64,000 bases of DNA. Origin: Siphonodentalium dalli. Lineage: Eukaryota; Mollusca; Scaphopoda; Gadilida; Siphonodentaliidae. The stretch covers positions 67,159,897-67,223,896 of the forward strand of contig CP136063.1 in NCBI GenBank assembly GCA_032622095.1, read 5' to 3'. The notes under the pieces are model-generated. The model had not been told where the DNA came from, did no database searches, and worked only from the letters and a program-made list of their open reading frames with translations. Position numbers and translations under genes: made by a program. Shown one piece after another: positions 8,871 through 21,860 of the stretch (position 1 is the stretch's first letter; each line of letters begins with the position of its first letter).

Positions 8871-10060
8871 GAGGGTCTCCGCTGGGGGGGGGGGGGTGTC
8901 CACCTTGGGAATTTCCAACTGCACCCCCCCCCCCTTGAGTCAAAATCACACCAACACAACTTTTTGCATAATTCCATTTGCACCCCCCCCCCCCTTGAGT
9001 CGGAATCGCACCAACACAACTTTTTTGACATAATTCCATTTGCACCCCCCCCCCCCCCCTTGTACCTCATGCTCAGGCCTAATTTCCTATATATTCATAA
9101 GCCATGCTTCTATTTTCCCAGTATGAGAACATTAAGATATTTTAACCTGAAAATTGCCCCCTAAAAACAACTAGTGATCTAATTCCAGACAAATGCACAC
9201 AGCTACCGACAACAGACCAGGAAACACCGGGTCGACCATGGTTGGTTGGCCCGGTGTGAGAAAATTTTGAAAACTATATACAAGAAAATCGCAAATCCTA
9301 GCATCTAGACTGGCCTCAACTGAAGCTTTCCTAGTGTTGGAAATTTCAAACCTCATGCCCCCCCTCAGGTTGGAAAATTCTTCAACTGATGACCATTTAT
9401 GTCTACAAGTTTGACCAAATGTAGTAAAATATTGTTTTACTAAACTAATTAGCAGTTTTGTATTGGCCATGTGGATGGGGCAATGACACACCGGGCCGAC
9501 CATGGTTCGGCCCGGTGTGCGAAAATTTTGAAATCTGAACAAGAAAATCGCAAAATCCTAACATCTAGACTAGCCTCAAGCCTTCCTACTGTTGGAAATT
9601 TCAAACCCTACACCCCCACTTAGGTTGGAAAATTTCCAACTGATGACAATTCCAATGACAATGTTGACCAATTGTATGACAATATTGTTTTCTCGGGGGA
9701 GGGACCAGGACACAAGCTTTCCAAGTGTTGGAAATTTCCAACCTGTCACCCCCCTAAGGTTGGAAAATTTCCAACTGATGTCCATTTCTGTCAATTTTTT
9801 TTGACCAAAAATAGGAACATATGCAAATATTGGTCGAAAAACAATAAATTCCCCCCAATAAATAGTTTTTATAATCAAACTACAAGAACATTTTCAACCT
9901 ATTGTTGGTGTGAAATTTCGTTGTGGCAGGTATGAAATTTCCAACTATTGAAAATATAGCTCTCTGCTTGGGGTGAGACACCCCCCACACCCCCCCCCTC
10001 ATAGCCACATCCCTGCCATTACCATCCATATATTTAAAGATACACGAGGCCCCCACCCCC
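8870..10060. repeat. Dispersed repeat E cluster with poly-C/poly-G tracts
   Basis: Repeated blocks include caacacaactttttgcataa, accgggccgaccatggttcg and ggttggaaaatttccaactg, with C or G runs of 9-14 nt. There are at least three internal copies. ORFs across it are artefacts. The homopolymer lengths are probably unreliable. Confidence 0.7.
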
Positions 10061-10085
10061 ACCCCCCTGGAATACGGAATACCAC

Positions 10086-10576
10086 TTAAAGGTACTCAAT
10101 CGAATAAAAACTCCTCTCAATTACTATTTCAATGGCTTTGGGGGTCAAAAAATATTTGATTCGAGTCGAGGAAGTCACCCATCAAAGCTCAGATTTGTTA
10201 GATATCGATTTTAGAAATCTATTATTTTTCATTATCGGGAATACTTTCTGGGCCAGAACTCAGTCAAAATTGCGTTATTATTACCTCTTGATTTTAGAGT
10301 TATCCATCCTTGTCTGTTTGAATTGTGTTTTGGTGTACACATCTCGCACAGGTTACGAAACTGACGGCAATTATTAGTATTCATCTCGAGAAACTAACAA
10401 ATTTCAAAAATCAATATCTAATAACTCTGAGCTTTGTTTGATGGGTTCCTCGACTCGAATGAAATATTTTTTACCCACCAAAGCCAAAGAAATAGTAATA
10501 TAAGACCCTCTGATCGGATTGTTGTTGTTGGAATCTGTTGAGATGGGGACCCTCTGTTCGGATTGAGTACCTTTAA
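10086..10576. mobile_element. TTAA MITE with AGGTACTCAATC termini
   Basis: TTAA at 10086-10089 and 10573-10576 bound AGGTACTCAATCGA and its complement GATTGAGTACCT. Inner arms also pair (tatttgattcgagtcgagga against cctcgactcgaatgaaatat). A second copy lies at 39399-39857, with a remnant at about 14730-14850. Confidence 0.8.
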
Positions 10577-12138
10577 CACAGAGGGTGGAATACGGAATAC
10601 CAGTTAACAGCCATACAGGGGGGGGGGGGGGGTCGGAAAAAAAATTCAGGCACGTATGGCATTTTTTCCCTTTCGATCATTTTTTGTTACCCACCCCCAC
10701 CGCCAAAGTTTTTTCCATTTTCGGCAGTTTTTTTCCGACCATTTTTTGACACCCACCCCCCTTTTAACACTAAAACAGAGATTTGCGCTGGATTTGCGGG
10801 GGGAAATTCACTGTAAACAGCTGTATATGAATTTCTGTGCATACTATTTATCATGGATGTTAACATGGACATTGCAAATAGGAATGAGTCATTTTGAGGT
10901 CATTCGGCAAACAAAACTATGGCTGCCAGCGGCCATCTTGGATTTCAAAATTTGCAACAAAATACAACACGATAACTGCCTGCAGTCAGGTTTACAGTTA
11001 GAATTACATTATTTCTCTCATTCAAAGTGGTTGTGAAGGCCAACTCATTGCCAAAACACTAAAAAACAAGCAGGAATTGTTTTTTTTAGTTGCGGAAAAA
11101 ATTGCTTGTCGGTGGCTTTGACCACCCACCCCGGCATACGTGCCGAGAATTTATTTTTTCACACCCCCCCCCCCCCCTGAGCCATATGGAATTTTCCGGA
11201 TAATTTTCTATTGCCGTACGAACGCCGGTCATCCCGCAGTGTCCACGTCTAAACTGATCTAAAATGAAGATGATCGACGATCTGTATGTCAAACCGTGAA
11301 TTTATTGTGACAAAAATCGCATTTATATTATTATTATTATCATTTTTTGGAAGGTGTCGAAGGTCCGGCGTACGAATACCGGTATTTTTGGAATACCGAA
11401 TACCTCCTAACAGATGGGCCGGAGTACGGCGTACCTCATAACAGGGCATGGAATACGGCGTACGAAAGGGGTGGGGGTGGGGGCCTCATACACGTATGTA
11501 TAATCCGATTTTGCGCCCAATAATTAACATTTCTTTGGCTTGGGGGGGGGGGGGGGGTAGAATGACAATGACACCGGGTCCTATGTGTCATAATCTTCAA
11601 AAATCTTCATCTTTGGTGAGTTCCGTTGTTGTTGTTGTGACTGGAGGATACGGGGACCATCGAATCGGATTATGTATCTTTATAAACATCACATGGACCT
11701 TATTTCATGGGCCTGTCCTTAGATTTATACACAGTGAGTGTATTGGACAGATTTGGTTTAGAATAACTCTAGCCCTTCCAAATGAGCCGGGTATATGCCA
11801 GGGTGCGATTCAGTACCCACACACGGAATCGTACCTGCCAAGTATGGATAATCTACATGTATAGTCCCTAATATTTACCAGCCACCAATTTACGCTAGAA
11901 CGTGACCTGTCCTATATAGCTATATATGTGCGCTGGGACACACATCACGCTAATGTTTAGCCCCCCCCCCCCCCACCATGTAGCATGATTGTGGCAAAAA
12001 ATCTATAGAATTAGGCCATGGAGCAATAGATGTTTGGGCCTTCAGATCGTCAAGTTTGAGTGCCGGATTCAATACTATATATTTATGGGCAATGCTCAAG
12101 CGAATTAAATATGGTCAAATTAATCGTAACTGGGGACC
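10577..12138. other. Degenerate repeat DNA with G/C homopolymers
   Basis: It contains poly-G at 10618-10632 and about 11542-11557, poly-C tracts, and a fragment of tandem family F at about 10880-10945 (ggccatcttggatttcaaaa). No gene is supported. Confidence 0.4.
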
Positions 12139-12220
12139 GATCGAGTTTCAATATTTAAAATGTAGAATGTATACATATATATATGTATGCATTCTACATT
12201 TTAAATATGGAAACTCGATC
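12139..12220. repeat. 82-bp near-perfect hairpin
   Basis: The left arm gatcgagtttcaatatttaa... pairs with the right arm ...tttaaatatggaaactcgatc, with centre acatatatatatgt. Each arm is about 40 nt with few mismatches. No other copy was noticed in the window. Confidence 0.8.
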
Positions 12221-13190
12221 TCCAAATATATACAAATCCGGGTCTCCATATTGATATATGGATGCCACATAGGTCATATCGGATTGTATATGACCACTAT
12301 ATATCCACTGTTCCGCAGTGGAGATACAGGCACATCACGCCCAAAATCTAATTTCCAATATAGGTCCAGTATAATGCTAACACATTTAACAAATTACAGG
12401 CTAGGGATTCAATTGCAACTTATTAACCAGACTTATTCACAAGTGCCACCCTCTGTGTGGGACGATTGAACAGCATAAACGGAATAAATTCGCCATTCTT
12501 GTGGATGGGACACGTGGGTGTCATAATTATGTCTCAGGTTATATAACATGCAAATTTTATAATGACATTTCATTCACACATCTGATCATTAAATTGACAA
12601 GGTGGTTTTTATCTGGGAGAGAGCTTTGGAGATCTGTATCTGTAGTTGTTACAATGTACGTCCTAGTGACCAAGGGCTGGCTATATTATGTTTTACGTAG
12701 GATGACTCTATGGAGATGAAGATGTCTGTAAAGAACTTTTTAGAACGGCTGGCTTCGGGAATTTTTTATTTTTTTTATCTAATCACGTGACATGAAATTG
12801 GCGCCACATACATCTATTTATATTCAATTCCGATGCCACGCCACGTGACATGCTCACCAAATCTATTTTCGCGGTAACAGGAAAAACAAAACGCGCGTGT
12901 TTCTGTCATGATTACCACGCACAAGCCATACACAAATACACAAAAAATAAACATGGAAGCTGCAATTGCATTGATATTTTGAATTGACAATATAGTCAGT
13001 CGGCAACAGGTCAAGTTTTGTTCAGTTTAGTACAGGTTTAATTTTGAATTCGAGTTTCTCATTGCACTGTCAGTAGGAACCTCAAAGGTTTTTGGAAAAG
13101 TTCATTGTGATTGTTTAGATATTTATGTTTTTCAGAACCAGAGAAAGCAATATTATATGAATGTAACAAAAAAAAATTCTTGCAAATATT
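12221..13190. other. No gene recognised
   Basis: Two cacgtgac motifs (around 12783 and 12843) flank ggcgccac. There is no convincing ORF or repeat boundary. Confidence 0.35.
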
Positions 13191-13525
13191 TTAAGGGGAG
13201 GTAAAGTGACCAATTTTGAATGTGGATTTCCATGCAAATCTGTGGAGCAAAAGTTACAGAGTTGCACATACAAGTTTCTGAATGTGACTTGATGTGGTAT
13301 TGGAAACAGGAGGTATTTATCTGACGGGTCTGCTTGGAACTTGTTCTTTATAGTGTTAATGCAAAATTGTATAATTTACCAAGTGGACCCACCAGATAAA
13401 AACATGTACCTGCTGTTTCCAATGCCACATTAAGTCACACACAGAAGTATGTGCAACTCTAACTTTTGCTCTGCAGATTTGCATGGAAATCCCCATTCAA
13501 AATTGTTCCTTGACCTCCCCCTAAG
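13191..13525. mobile_element. Foldback MITE with AGGGGAGGT termini
   Basis: The left arm aggggaggtaaagtgaccaa and onward pairs with the right arm ending ccttgacctccccct. Inner arms (tttccatgcaaatctgtgga against tctgcagatttgcatggaaa) extend the pairing to about 130 nt. The flank is TTAA on the left and CTAA on the right, consistent with a decayed TTAA duplication. Confidence 0.75.
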
Positions 13526-14459
13526 TTCGGCTTTGAAACAAAATGTCTGTAAGGTTTTCGATTAGAGCCCAAATTTCTTAGCCATTACATAAATCAGTGC
13601 CCATACAATCTAAAAAAATTAGTAACCAGTTTATGTCACCTCTGTTTTCTGCCACTTTTTTACCAGAATGATTAGGTGACATAAAAACAAACTGCTATTT
13701 CAGGAAGATACAATAAATATGAACAAATGGAGTATAAGAATACTTACACAAGAAAATAGAATAACAGTTAGTTGTCATATATAGTGAGAAAAAGGCAATA
13801 ATCCTTGTATAAAGTGACATTGCAATAGAATGATCATTGTGATTTAACAGCTATCCAGATAGGCACTGGAAATTAAACTATGGAAGTGAGGTTGCCTACT
13901 GGCAGGTTGAAACTACTGTACCTACATGATAGATTTATGGGAGGCTGTTATGACATTTACCGGTATATGGACAAGACAAACTACACTCAAGCATGATAGC
14001 AAATCTACAGAGGTTTGGGAAATTAAAAAAATAATGTTCCCAGACCCCTGTGTAAGGAACATCGTGTGGCTAGAAGATATCTATGAGTATGGGGAAGATT
14101 GTCGCCAACTTTGAAATTTAATTTCCGAATCAGAGGACCAAAATTCACACATCACCATTGATTGCACCCAACTTGATGCACCAAATTGCACCCGCCAAGC
14201 ACCAACTTTTAATTTGTGCCCTTGAATTGGAAAAATTTCCATCTGATATTGATTGTTTCATCCACAAACTTAATTGATAAAAATGAATAATGCACAAATG
14301 TGCCAGTGGTCTTACATTGCTGTAGAGTGTAGAGTTATCTCTCCTGTATCATTAGATCAGGCCATGAATCTCTACTCTGGCAATTCCATGAATGTCTACT
14401 CTGGCTAACGCCCGAGTACAGATTCATGCATGATGGCCTGTAGCTGAAGGGGGTCACTC
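13526..14459. other. No gene recognised
   Basis: AT-rich unique-looking sequence. The open frame at 13926-14114 has no recognisable family and no splice-site support. Confidence 0.35.
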
Positions 14460-14580
14460 TCACCAAAAATAGTTTACACTGGTGTACATGTTTTTCATAG
14501 GCCTCAGTGCAAAAGTTTTAGCGTATACTGTTTACAACATAAATCATAGGTCCAAAATATTGCTAACCGCTGTCAACTGC
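14460..14580. repeat. Dispersed repeat, inverted relative to 61255-61365
   Basis: Reverse complement of the 61.3-kb segment. Shared stretches include cataggcctcagtgc and agcgtatac, with shared order over about 100 nt. Confidence 0.65.
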
Positions 14581-15005
14581 AGTATAAAATTGTCCAAAAA
14601 GTGTTATAAATCAACATTTTGTTCAACGCATTTTGGTATCAAGAGTATGTCGGTCGGCAATTGTCGGATATTTGCCAGGTAGCCAAATATTCCAGGTGGT
14701 GAAAAATAATTGATTTCCAAAATTTCTATCTGATGATACTGAGCTTTGATGGGTGGGTTCCTTGACTTGAATCAAATATATTTTACCCCCGAAGCCAAGT
14801 AATTTAGGAGCATTAATTCGGATTGTGCATCTTTAAATTCAGAAATATTGGGAACCTCATACGGAAATCAATTTATTTGGTAAATTGAAAATCTTAGACA
14901 TTCTTCAACAAGTGATTTCAACACCAACTTGAGGTTGATGTGCGATACTCATGATTCGCAGATTTAAGATTTGATTCGAGATTCGGGCCGCCAAATCAAT
15001 TCGAT

Positions 15006-15105
15006 NNNNNNNNNNNNNNNNNNNNNNNNNNNNNNNNNNNNNNNNNNNNNNNNNNNNNNNNNNNNNNNNNNNNNNNNNNNNNNNNNNNNNNNNNNNNNNN
15101 NNNNN
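15006..15105. other. Assembly gap of 100 N
   Basis: Exactly 100 N, the usual placeholder for a gap of unknown size. Translations across it are meaningless, and order or distance across it is uncertain. Confidence 0.99.
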
Positions 15106-15207
15106 GTCAGAATCAGCATAATTAAAACCCTACTTATATGTTCACAACACTGGGAAATTATCTCCTTTAGTCCAAATGACAGTTTAATAGTTTTGGCAGC
15201 TAATGTT

Positions 15208-15491
15208 TTAACCCTTTGAGTGCCAGGTCTGATTTTTGTATCAACCCATATACCCTGTGCCAATGCATTCTCTTATATATGCGAGTCGACCATAGGTCGC
15301 CTCGCATATATAAGAGAATGCATTGGCCTAACAAATTTTTCATCATTTGTTATTATTTTTTACAATTTTTTACAATTTTAATAATTTTTTAAATATCTAA
15401 AAAAAAACAAAAAACAAATTTTTTTTTTGTTGGGTTTTACAGTCCGTAAATTAGGGCCGATGAGATCGGCCCCTGGCACTGAAAGGGTTAA
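15208..15491. mobile_element. TTAA MITE, CCCTTTGAGTGCCAGG subfamily
   Basis: TTAA at both ends (15208-15211, 15488-15491). The left terminus is CCCTTTGAGTGCCAGG and the right is CCTGGCACTGAAAGGG. One hairpin module is at about 15250-15327. It is non-coding and piggyBac-like in its ends. Confidence 0.85.
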
Positions 15492-15788
15492 TAGAAAAAT
15501 TGAAAATTTTGCAATACTGGCTGATAGGTATTTGTCTACCACATACTTGCATTAGAGTTTCCAGGTGAGTGTTTGATGACAGTACGGTACCAGCAGTATA
15601 AACCCTTTTTTGACACAAAAACTTGGGACTGGGCTTTTCTTCAGAAGACCTCCATATGCAAAGTCTCAGTTTGCATTCATAGTGATATTAAATATATTGT
15701 TGCGTTTTGATATGAATCATGTCATGTATTATTTATGAAACAAATTTGTTTCATGTTTTATTATGTTAGATAAATATTCAAAACAGGA

Positions 15789-16140
15789 CACAATGATCAT
15801 CCATGTTTCGGCCCCGGTGTGAGAAAATTTGGAAATCTGAACATACAAATTGGAAAATCCTAGCATCTATTGAACGGCCTCAAGGTTTCCAAGTGTTAGA
15901 AATATAGCCCACTGATGGTCATTTCGGTTCACAATTTGGACCAAAAGTAGGAAAGTATGCAAATGTTTGTCTAAAAACAAAATATTCCCGACCAATAAAT
16001 AGTTGGGAAATGATCTATTCAATTTCAACCTATTGTTTGGTGAGAAATTTCCAACTATTGTTGTGTTGGGTATTCTATTTCAAACAGTTGAATTTTTTTA
16101 CCAAGGTTAGGGGAGAGGTGAGACACCCCAATCCCCCTGT
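15789..16140. repeat. Dispersed repeat E copy
   Basis: It has gtttcggccccggtgtgaga and atagcatctattgaac-type sequence as in the 9-kb cluster, and ends in gagacaccccaatccccc. Confidence 0.6.
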
Positions 16141-16215
16141 CACCACGGCCTGCAACAAGTCTTATGACTATTAAACAGTAATGATTGAGTCACAATTAAT
16201 ATTATATTTTATTTA

Positions 16216-16265
16216 TGCTAGCCCGCTATTCTGCAAATGACAGACACACTAAACTCACACTTGTA
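16216..16265. repeat. Fragment of foldback family D (right end)
   Basis: It joins tatgctagcccgctat to tctgcaaatgacagacacac and taaactcacacttg. The hairpin stem is deleted. Confidence 0.6.
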
Positions 16266-16499
16266 TGAATGTTCATTACTAAGAGGAAATATAATGGAGT
16301 GTTCAATCATTTTGTTCAGGTTTTCCATTCCTGAGTTATTCATCTTTGTTTATCTGAAAATGCTTATTTTTGGGTCTGTCTGTCTGAGTATCTCAGCCAT
16401 AGGTTATAGCCCATATAATTATAAGTCAGTATGCCACTTGGGGTATGCACCAGCCGACAGCCCAGCTCTTGTTTCTAACTATTTCCTTATTATAGTCTG

Positions 16500-16962
16500 T
16501 TAACCCTTTCAGTGCCAGAATGTACAGTCTGTAAAATCGGCCCTTTGTTTTTTTTTGTTTTTTTTATAGATTTTTGTGTTGTTTTTTTTGGTTGAATTTT
16601 TTTTGGGTATGCTTAAGCATGATATAGCGAATTTATAAAAAACAAACTGGATAAAACTTTAGAGGCATGTTATAACTCAAAACTATCACCAAGTATTCAT
16701 AGTAATAATTTTGATGCCCATGAAAACCGTAAGATTCCCTGGCACTAAACCTACAAAATAAGTCTGTTAAAGAATATAAGAAATAATCATTAAAATTGTT
16801 AAATATTGTAAAAAATAATAACAAATGATGAAAAAATGTTAGGCCAATGCATTCTCTTATATATGCGAGGCGACCTATGGTCGACTCGCATATATAAGAG
16901 AATGCATTGGCACAGGGTATGTGGGTTGATACAAAAATCGGACCTGGCACTGAAAGGGTTAA
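16500..16962. mobile_element. TTAA MITE, CCCTTTCAGTGCCAG subfamily
   Basis: TTAA at 16500-16503 and 16959-16962. Termini are CCCTTTCAGTGCCAG and CTGGCACTGAAAGGG. It includes the hairpin module at about 16843-16912 in the orientation opposite to the 15.2-kb copy. A 463-bp non-coding element. Confidence 0.85.
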
Positions 16963-17830
16963 CCACCTTATTATGTAGCATTAATCCCTACCACTTTTGT
17001 GAGTCTACTGGAGCAACTACTATTACACTAAATGACAATAGTCACTATATCAGTCTTGGATACTTTATGTATGGGAGACTCGCATATAAGAGAATGCATT
17101 GGCACAGGGTTTTCACAACAAGGGGGGGGGGGTGCAATAGGTTTGTAACTGCTTAATGTGATTTTGCGAGACCTCTCTACTGACAATAGGGGTTAATATA
17201 CTTGCTACTAAGATTCGTCCCTGGCCATGTTTCGCCACAAATGAATGATTTTCTGGTAATTTTGTCAATGTAATACTTGTGGATCAGACAGGGTTAATAT
17301 GAAGTTTGCGTGTATATATAAAACATTACAGTAATTGAAGTACGATCCAGAGTCTATTTCATTGGTGCCTTCAGACAGTCTGGCATGGTAATTACGGGTC
17401 TCCCGGAGAATTCATTGCCGCCTATTGGACCAAATAACTTGCTAATGTCCAAGGCCCATTAGATTTCGTACTTCTTATTAGGCGAGAAATGATCACCTCT
17501 CTTTTTCGCCCACTTTAAATGACGCTCTACTGGGAATCTCCATCCACACCCTTTGATGGCCAATATTATTTACAGTTAGCATTCTTATACTCTCCCCTTA
17601 AGTGCAAATTGTTGATGTACGCCTGGTATGGAGCGTTATGCTCTGTCTTTTCCGGAAGTCACTGGCGTGATTATGGAATGTTGGTACCCATATTTGGGCA
17701 TTAAAATTGTCCAATATCTTCTAACAACACAAAATGTTTATGAGACTCGTTTTGAATGCAAATATTATTTGCATTATTATTCTCAAAACAAAAATAGCAA
17801 CATTTTCTGTCTCAGATCATGGAAAAATCA
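16963..17830. other. No gene; half hairpin module at about 17074-17108
   Basis: gggagactcgcatataagag followed by aatgcattggcacagggttt is one arm of the hairpin module without its partner. A poly-G run follows. The remainder holds no supported gene. Confidence 0.4.
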
Positions 17831-18344
17831 ATCTCTTTGAAAAGCTGACAAATATCCTAATGGATGTACGTCTCTAGAAGTGTATGTCCATTATATTATG
17901 TAATAAACCCTTTCCTGGCATAGTAAATGTTTTGTGAGAATCATAGTATTTAGAAAAAGTTATAAATACTACAAGAATAATTAGAAATAGTTACAATAAA
18001 GCGCGAAAGAATAATCAGTCATGAATATCATTGACTAATAAAAACTTGAAGATGATGTCTCCTATATTGCAATGAGTAAAATGAATTATGGATATATCGC
18101 CTGTATTAAATTCTCCAACAATAGTTGAGTTTAACAATGCAAGGGGAAATGGTCAACATGCACGTCATTGACCTCAGTTCTGTGAAGTGATCTGTTATGC
18201 CATAAACCAACGAAATCGCACGTATATAGTCTGCGCCACTCTCCAATGAAATGGAGGGAATCCCTTCAACACAGAACCTAATGTTAATAGAGAGTTCTAG
18301 AGACGTACATCCGATATAGGTCTTTCGTCGGCATTTCAAAGAGA
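17831..18344. mobile_element. MITE family C, copy 1
   Basis: The left end tttgaaaagctgacaaatat...ggatgtacgtctctagaa matches the inverted right end ttctagagacgtacatccga...cgtcggcatttcaaa. The interior shares cctggcatagtaaatg and gaatcatagtatttag with copies at 25793 and 59871. It is non-coding. Confidence 0.75.
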
Positions 18345-18360
18345 CTGTGTCATTTTGGCA

Positions 18361-18825
18361 TTAACCCTTTACCAAACAAAACGGCCAAAAACGCCCAAAT
18401 AAAGCTTCAACAGCCTAAAATATCTTTGGTCTGTCTCAATAACACCATACAAATATGGATATCATTGGAACCGGTTCATTGACCACATTGTGATGGTTAC
18501 AGTTATGCCCTGTGCCAATGCATTCTCTTATATATGCGAGTCGACCATAGGTTGCCTCGCATATATAAGAGAATGCATTGGCCTAAAAAAAATAATTTTT
18601 TTAACACTTTTTACCATTTTTTCTTACATTCTTTATCAATTTTTTAATTTTTTCTTACATTTTTAACAATTTTTATAATATTTTCCTACATTCTTTGACA
18701 ATTTTATCATTTTTAATATGTGTTAAGCCAATGCATTCTCTTATATATGCGAGGCGACCTATGGTCGACTCGCATATATAAGAGAATGCATTGGCACAGG
18801 GCCGTTCTGTTGGGTAAAGGGTTAA
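18361..18825. mobile_element. TTAA MITE, CCCTTTACC subfamily, uninterrupted
   Basis: TTAA at 18361-18364 and 18822-18825. Termini are CCCTTTACCAAACA and TGTTGGGTAAAGGG. Two hairpin modules lie at about 18511-18585 and 18727-18795, in opposite orientation. It serves as the empty-site reference for the nested element at 5799-6449. Confidence 0.85.
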
Positions 18826-18949
18826 AAATGTCCTATATCTTCCTACAACACAAAATGTTTTTGAGACTCAGTTTGAATGCAAATTTTATTTCCATTATTC
18901 TCAAACAAAAATAGCAACATTTTCTGTCCCAGATCATGGAAACTGTTAT

Positions 18950-19330
18950 TTCCGGGCTAGCATCACCAAATTCACCCTCTGGGGACCTCATTCTTCATGG
19001 CCTCATCTTCTATGGGTGACATAGACTCCGATTAAAGTTCTCAAATGTTGAATATTTGATGTACACCCATTGGGAACCTTAATTATGCAATGTGTCATCT
19101 GCCAATTTGGAGATATAGAGAAACTAAACTAACAAAGAAATAGAATCTATGTGAAAAGGTTTCTATAAAAATTTGACAATAAAGAAACTTTCCAGAGAAG
19201 TTGAGGCCTAAGAAGAATGAGGTCCCCAGAGGGTGCATTTAGTTATGCTAGCCCGCTATGTGGGATAGCGTCACTAAATTCACCCTCTGGGGACCTCATT
19301 CGGCAAATGACAGGCACATTAAACTCAGAC
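18950..19330. repeat. Foldback family D, copy 1 (two-stem composite)
   Basis: A stem half (catcaccaaattcaccctct, ggggacctcattct) is followed by a spacer with gggaaccttaattatgcaat and ccagagaagttgaggcctaa. A full stem-loop follows (gaatgaggtccccagagggt ... ggggacctcattcgg) and then caggcacattaaactcag. The spacer is conserved among copies, so the unit spreads as a composite. Confidence 0.75.
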
Positions 19331-20289
19331 TCGATGCATGGTGTAGGAATGATCTCAGAAAGAGGAATTCTACAACAGCCCTGCAACAGCATGCAATAAA
19401 AATAATCCTTGGGGATGGATTGCAATGGCATGTGTGCAAACATATATAAAGTGCTATAATCAGAGGGAATCTCCAATGGGTACGACAATTTATTAGGTGT
19501 CCTGCAGAGATGGACAATATGTCTCCTGTTACAGCACAATTGTTATACCAGATGACAGTACGAGGCCAATCAAAGTTAAATATCCTGTTGGGAACACAAG
19601 TCAGAAATATTTGGGTTTGTAAATCAGTTTAAAAAATTTTGTTTTTTTTACATACCGGTATATATATTTGACCCCTTTCTATACTAAACACTCATTGACC
19701 CTTAGCACGGTGGTTTCGAGTTGATGAGTATCACGCATTCAAAATGGCCGAGGCGATCTAAAACGCAACCAGAAGTGAAGAAATATGACATATATTACAT
19801 ATTATTTTGACAGCTGCTAGCAGATGATATACTATTTTTCAAACAAGCTGATACCTCATTTATGTCCAAAAATCACATTTGTTTGCTCTAACATTCTGAC
19901 CAAAGTTGTCAGTCGAAGGATGTATCGACTGGTGTATTCCACGCACCTCCGACTGGCAAATTTGGTCACAATGTTATAGAAAACCACTGATTATTTCCGA
20001 ACAAATAGTCAAACAGTCAAAATGCTATGTTGTGTGTCTGTTCCTCATAGATTATATTTTTGTGGATTTGCACTAGCCTAGGCCATTTTGTATGTGTGGT
20101 ACTCGACACCACGTGATTCCCCATCGAATGTTTAGATAATAAGCTCAATAAATGACCATAGGTTGTTTGTTGAACTTATTTTCTGAAAATTTCCCACTAA
20201 TGAATATGAATCGTTATCATTCTGCTCTTGTATTATCTGTATTTTTTTGTCCCTCAACATTCTGTCGGAAGACTATAGTAATGATCCTC
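19331..20289. other. No gene recognised
   Basis: Unique-looking AT-rich DNA. The 19243-19539 frames overlap family D and are not credible genes. Confidence 0.35.
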
Positions 20290-21860
20290 GTCCATCCGTG
20301 CGTGCATCTGTGTGTGTTCATCCATCAAGAACTTTGTCTGAGTCTGTATTCTGTCATTTTCTGGTTAATTATTTTAAAACTTGGCACATATATCAACCAG
20401 CATGGGAACCTGTGCACCTGTAATTTTGAGTTTGGCGGACTCATTTTTGCAGAGTTATTACCCTTTTTAGCTCAACTTTACTTTGTAAAGTTTGAGCCAT
20501 TGCCGTGGCTTTGTCGACCGTCATCCGTGTGTGCATGTGTGTGTGCGTGATCCATCAACAATTTCCTTTAGCATAGGCTACAGGTCGTACCTTTGGTCTG
20601 ATTATTATGAAATTTGTCATGGCTGTTGACATTGACATGTAGATGGAAACGAGTCATTTTGTGGTCATTCGGGAAAAAACATGGCCACCAGCGGCCATCT
20701 TGGATTTCAAAATTCAATCCATTAGCAAGGCTACAGGTCGTACAGTTCGTCTGATCATCATGAAATTTGTCATGAATGTTAATATTGACATGTAGATGGG
20801 AACGAGTCATTTTGGGGTCATTCGGCCAAAAAACATGGCCACCAGCAGCCATCTTGGATTTTAATCTTTGCATGACTAAATCCTTTGGCACGGCCGGGCT
20901 ACAATTCGTATCTTTGGTCGGATCATCATGAAATTTGTAATGGATGTTAATAATGACATGTAGATGGGAAACGAGTCATTTTGGGGTCATTCAGCCAAAA
21001 AACATGTCCACCGGCAGCCATTTTTGATTTTACTCTTTACATGACTAAATCCTTTGGCACATGCTACAGTTCGTATCTTTTGTCGGATCATCATGAAATT
21101 TGTGATGGCCGGATGTTAACAATGACATGTAAATTGGAACGTGTCTTTTTGGGGTCATTCGGCAGAAAAACATGGCTGCCAGCGGCCATCTGGGATTTTA
21201 CTCTTTGCATAACTAGGCCTTTCAACTTTCGACATTCCTAATCACTCCATTGACTGTAACACATGAAATTATTCCCTTTTCAAGTTGAGCTACAGTGTCA
21301 TTGACATTTTCATTTGACAAAGAATCGTACATCCTGGGACACAACTTTCGTCCGTGCATGTATCCCATCATTTTCCAGTCAATTTTTTAAGAGCTTGGCA
21401 CAGATGTCAACTAGCATGAGAATCTGTGATTCCAAGTTCAGTCGGACTCTTTTGGCAGAGTTATTGTCCTTTTTCAACATTGAAGTTTTGCGAAGTTATT
21501 GTACTTTTTCAACATAGAATCGTACATCCTGAGACGCAACTTTTCTCAAGTCTGTATTCCGGCATTTTCCAGTCAATTTTTTAAAAACTTGGCACAGATT
21601 TCAACCAGCATGTGATTCTGAGTTCGGTCAGACTAATTTTGGCAGAGTTATTGCCTCTTTTTCAACATAGAATTTTTGTAGAGTTATGGCCCTTTTTCGA
21701 CATAGAATCGTCAATTTCTTTTAAACTTGGCATAGATGTCAACCAGCATGGGCCTGCGCACCTGCAATTTTTGGTTTAGTCAGAGTCATTTTCCTGGAGT
21801 TATTGCCATTTTATCCACATTGACCCTTTCTCGACACATTGAAGATGTGCAACATATTTA
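20290..21860. repeat. Tandem repeat family F, first array (~155-167-bp units)
   Basis: The core units (about 20575-21215, four copies) share ggctacaggtcgtacctttg, gaaatttgtcatgg, gacatgtagatgggaacgag and ggccatcttggattt. The array is bracketed by agctcaactttactttgtaa and ttcaagttgagctacagtgt. Flanking units share aacttggcacagat and gggaacctgtgcacctg. A second array is at 40930-43005. Confidence 0.8.

Noticed and set aside
12783-12855. Pair of cacgtgac motifs as a regulatory module
   Set aside because: There is no adjacent gene and short palindromic hexamers occur by chance. Too weak to annotate.
14964-15263. ORFs crossing the N gap
   Set aside because: The gap has unknown length and content, and the flanks are MITE sequence.
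16633-17156. Several ORFs around the hairpin modules (MHWHRVCGLI-type peptides)
   Set aside because: The same peptides recur at every MITE copy (16.8, 18.7, 36.8, 48.8 kb), so they are transposon shadows.
20575-21215. Tandem units as a possible tRNA or snRNA gene cluster
   Set aside because: No cloverleaf, A/B box pair or Sm-site organisation was seen. Units are diverged repeat DNA.
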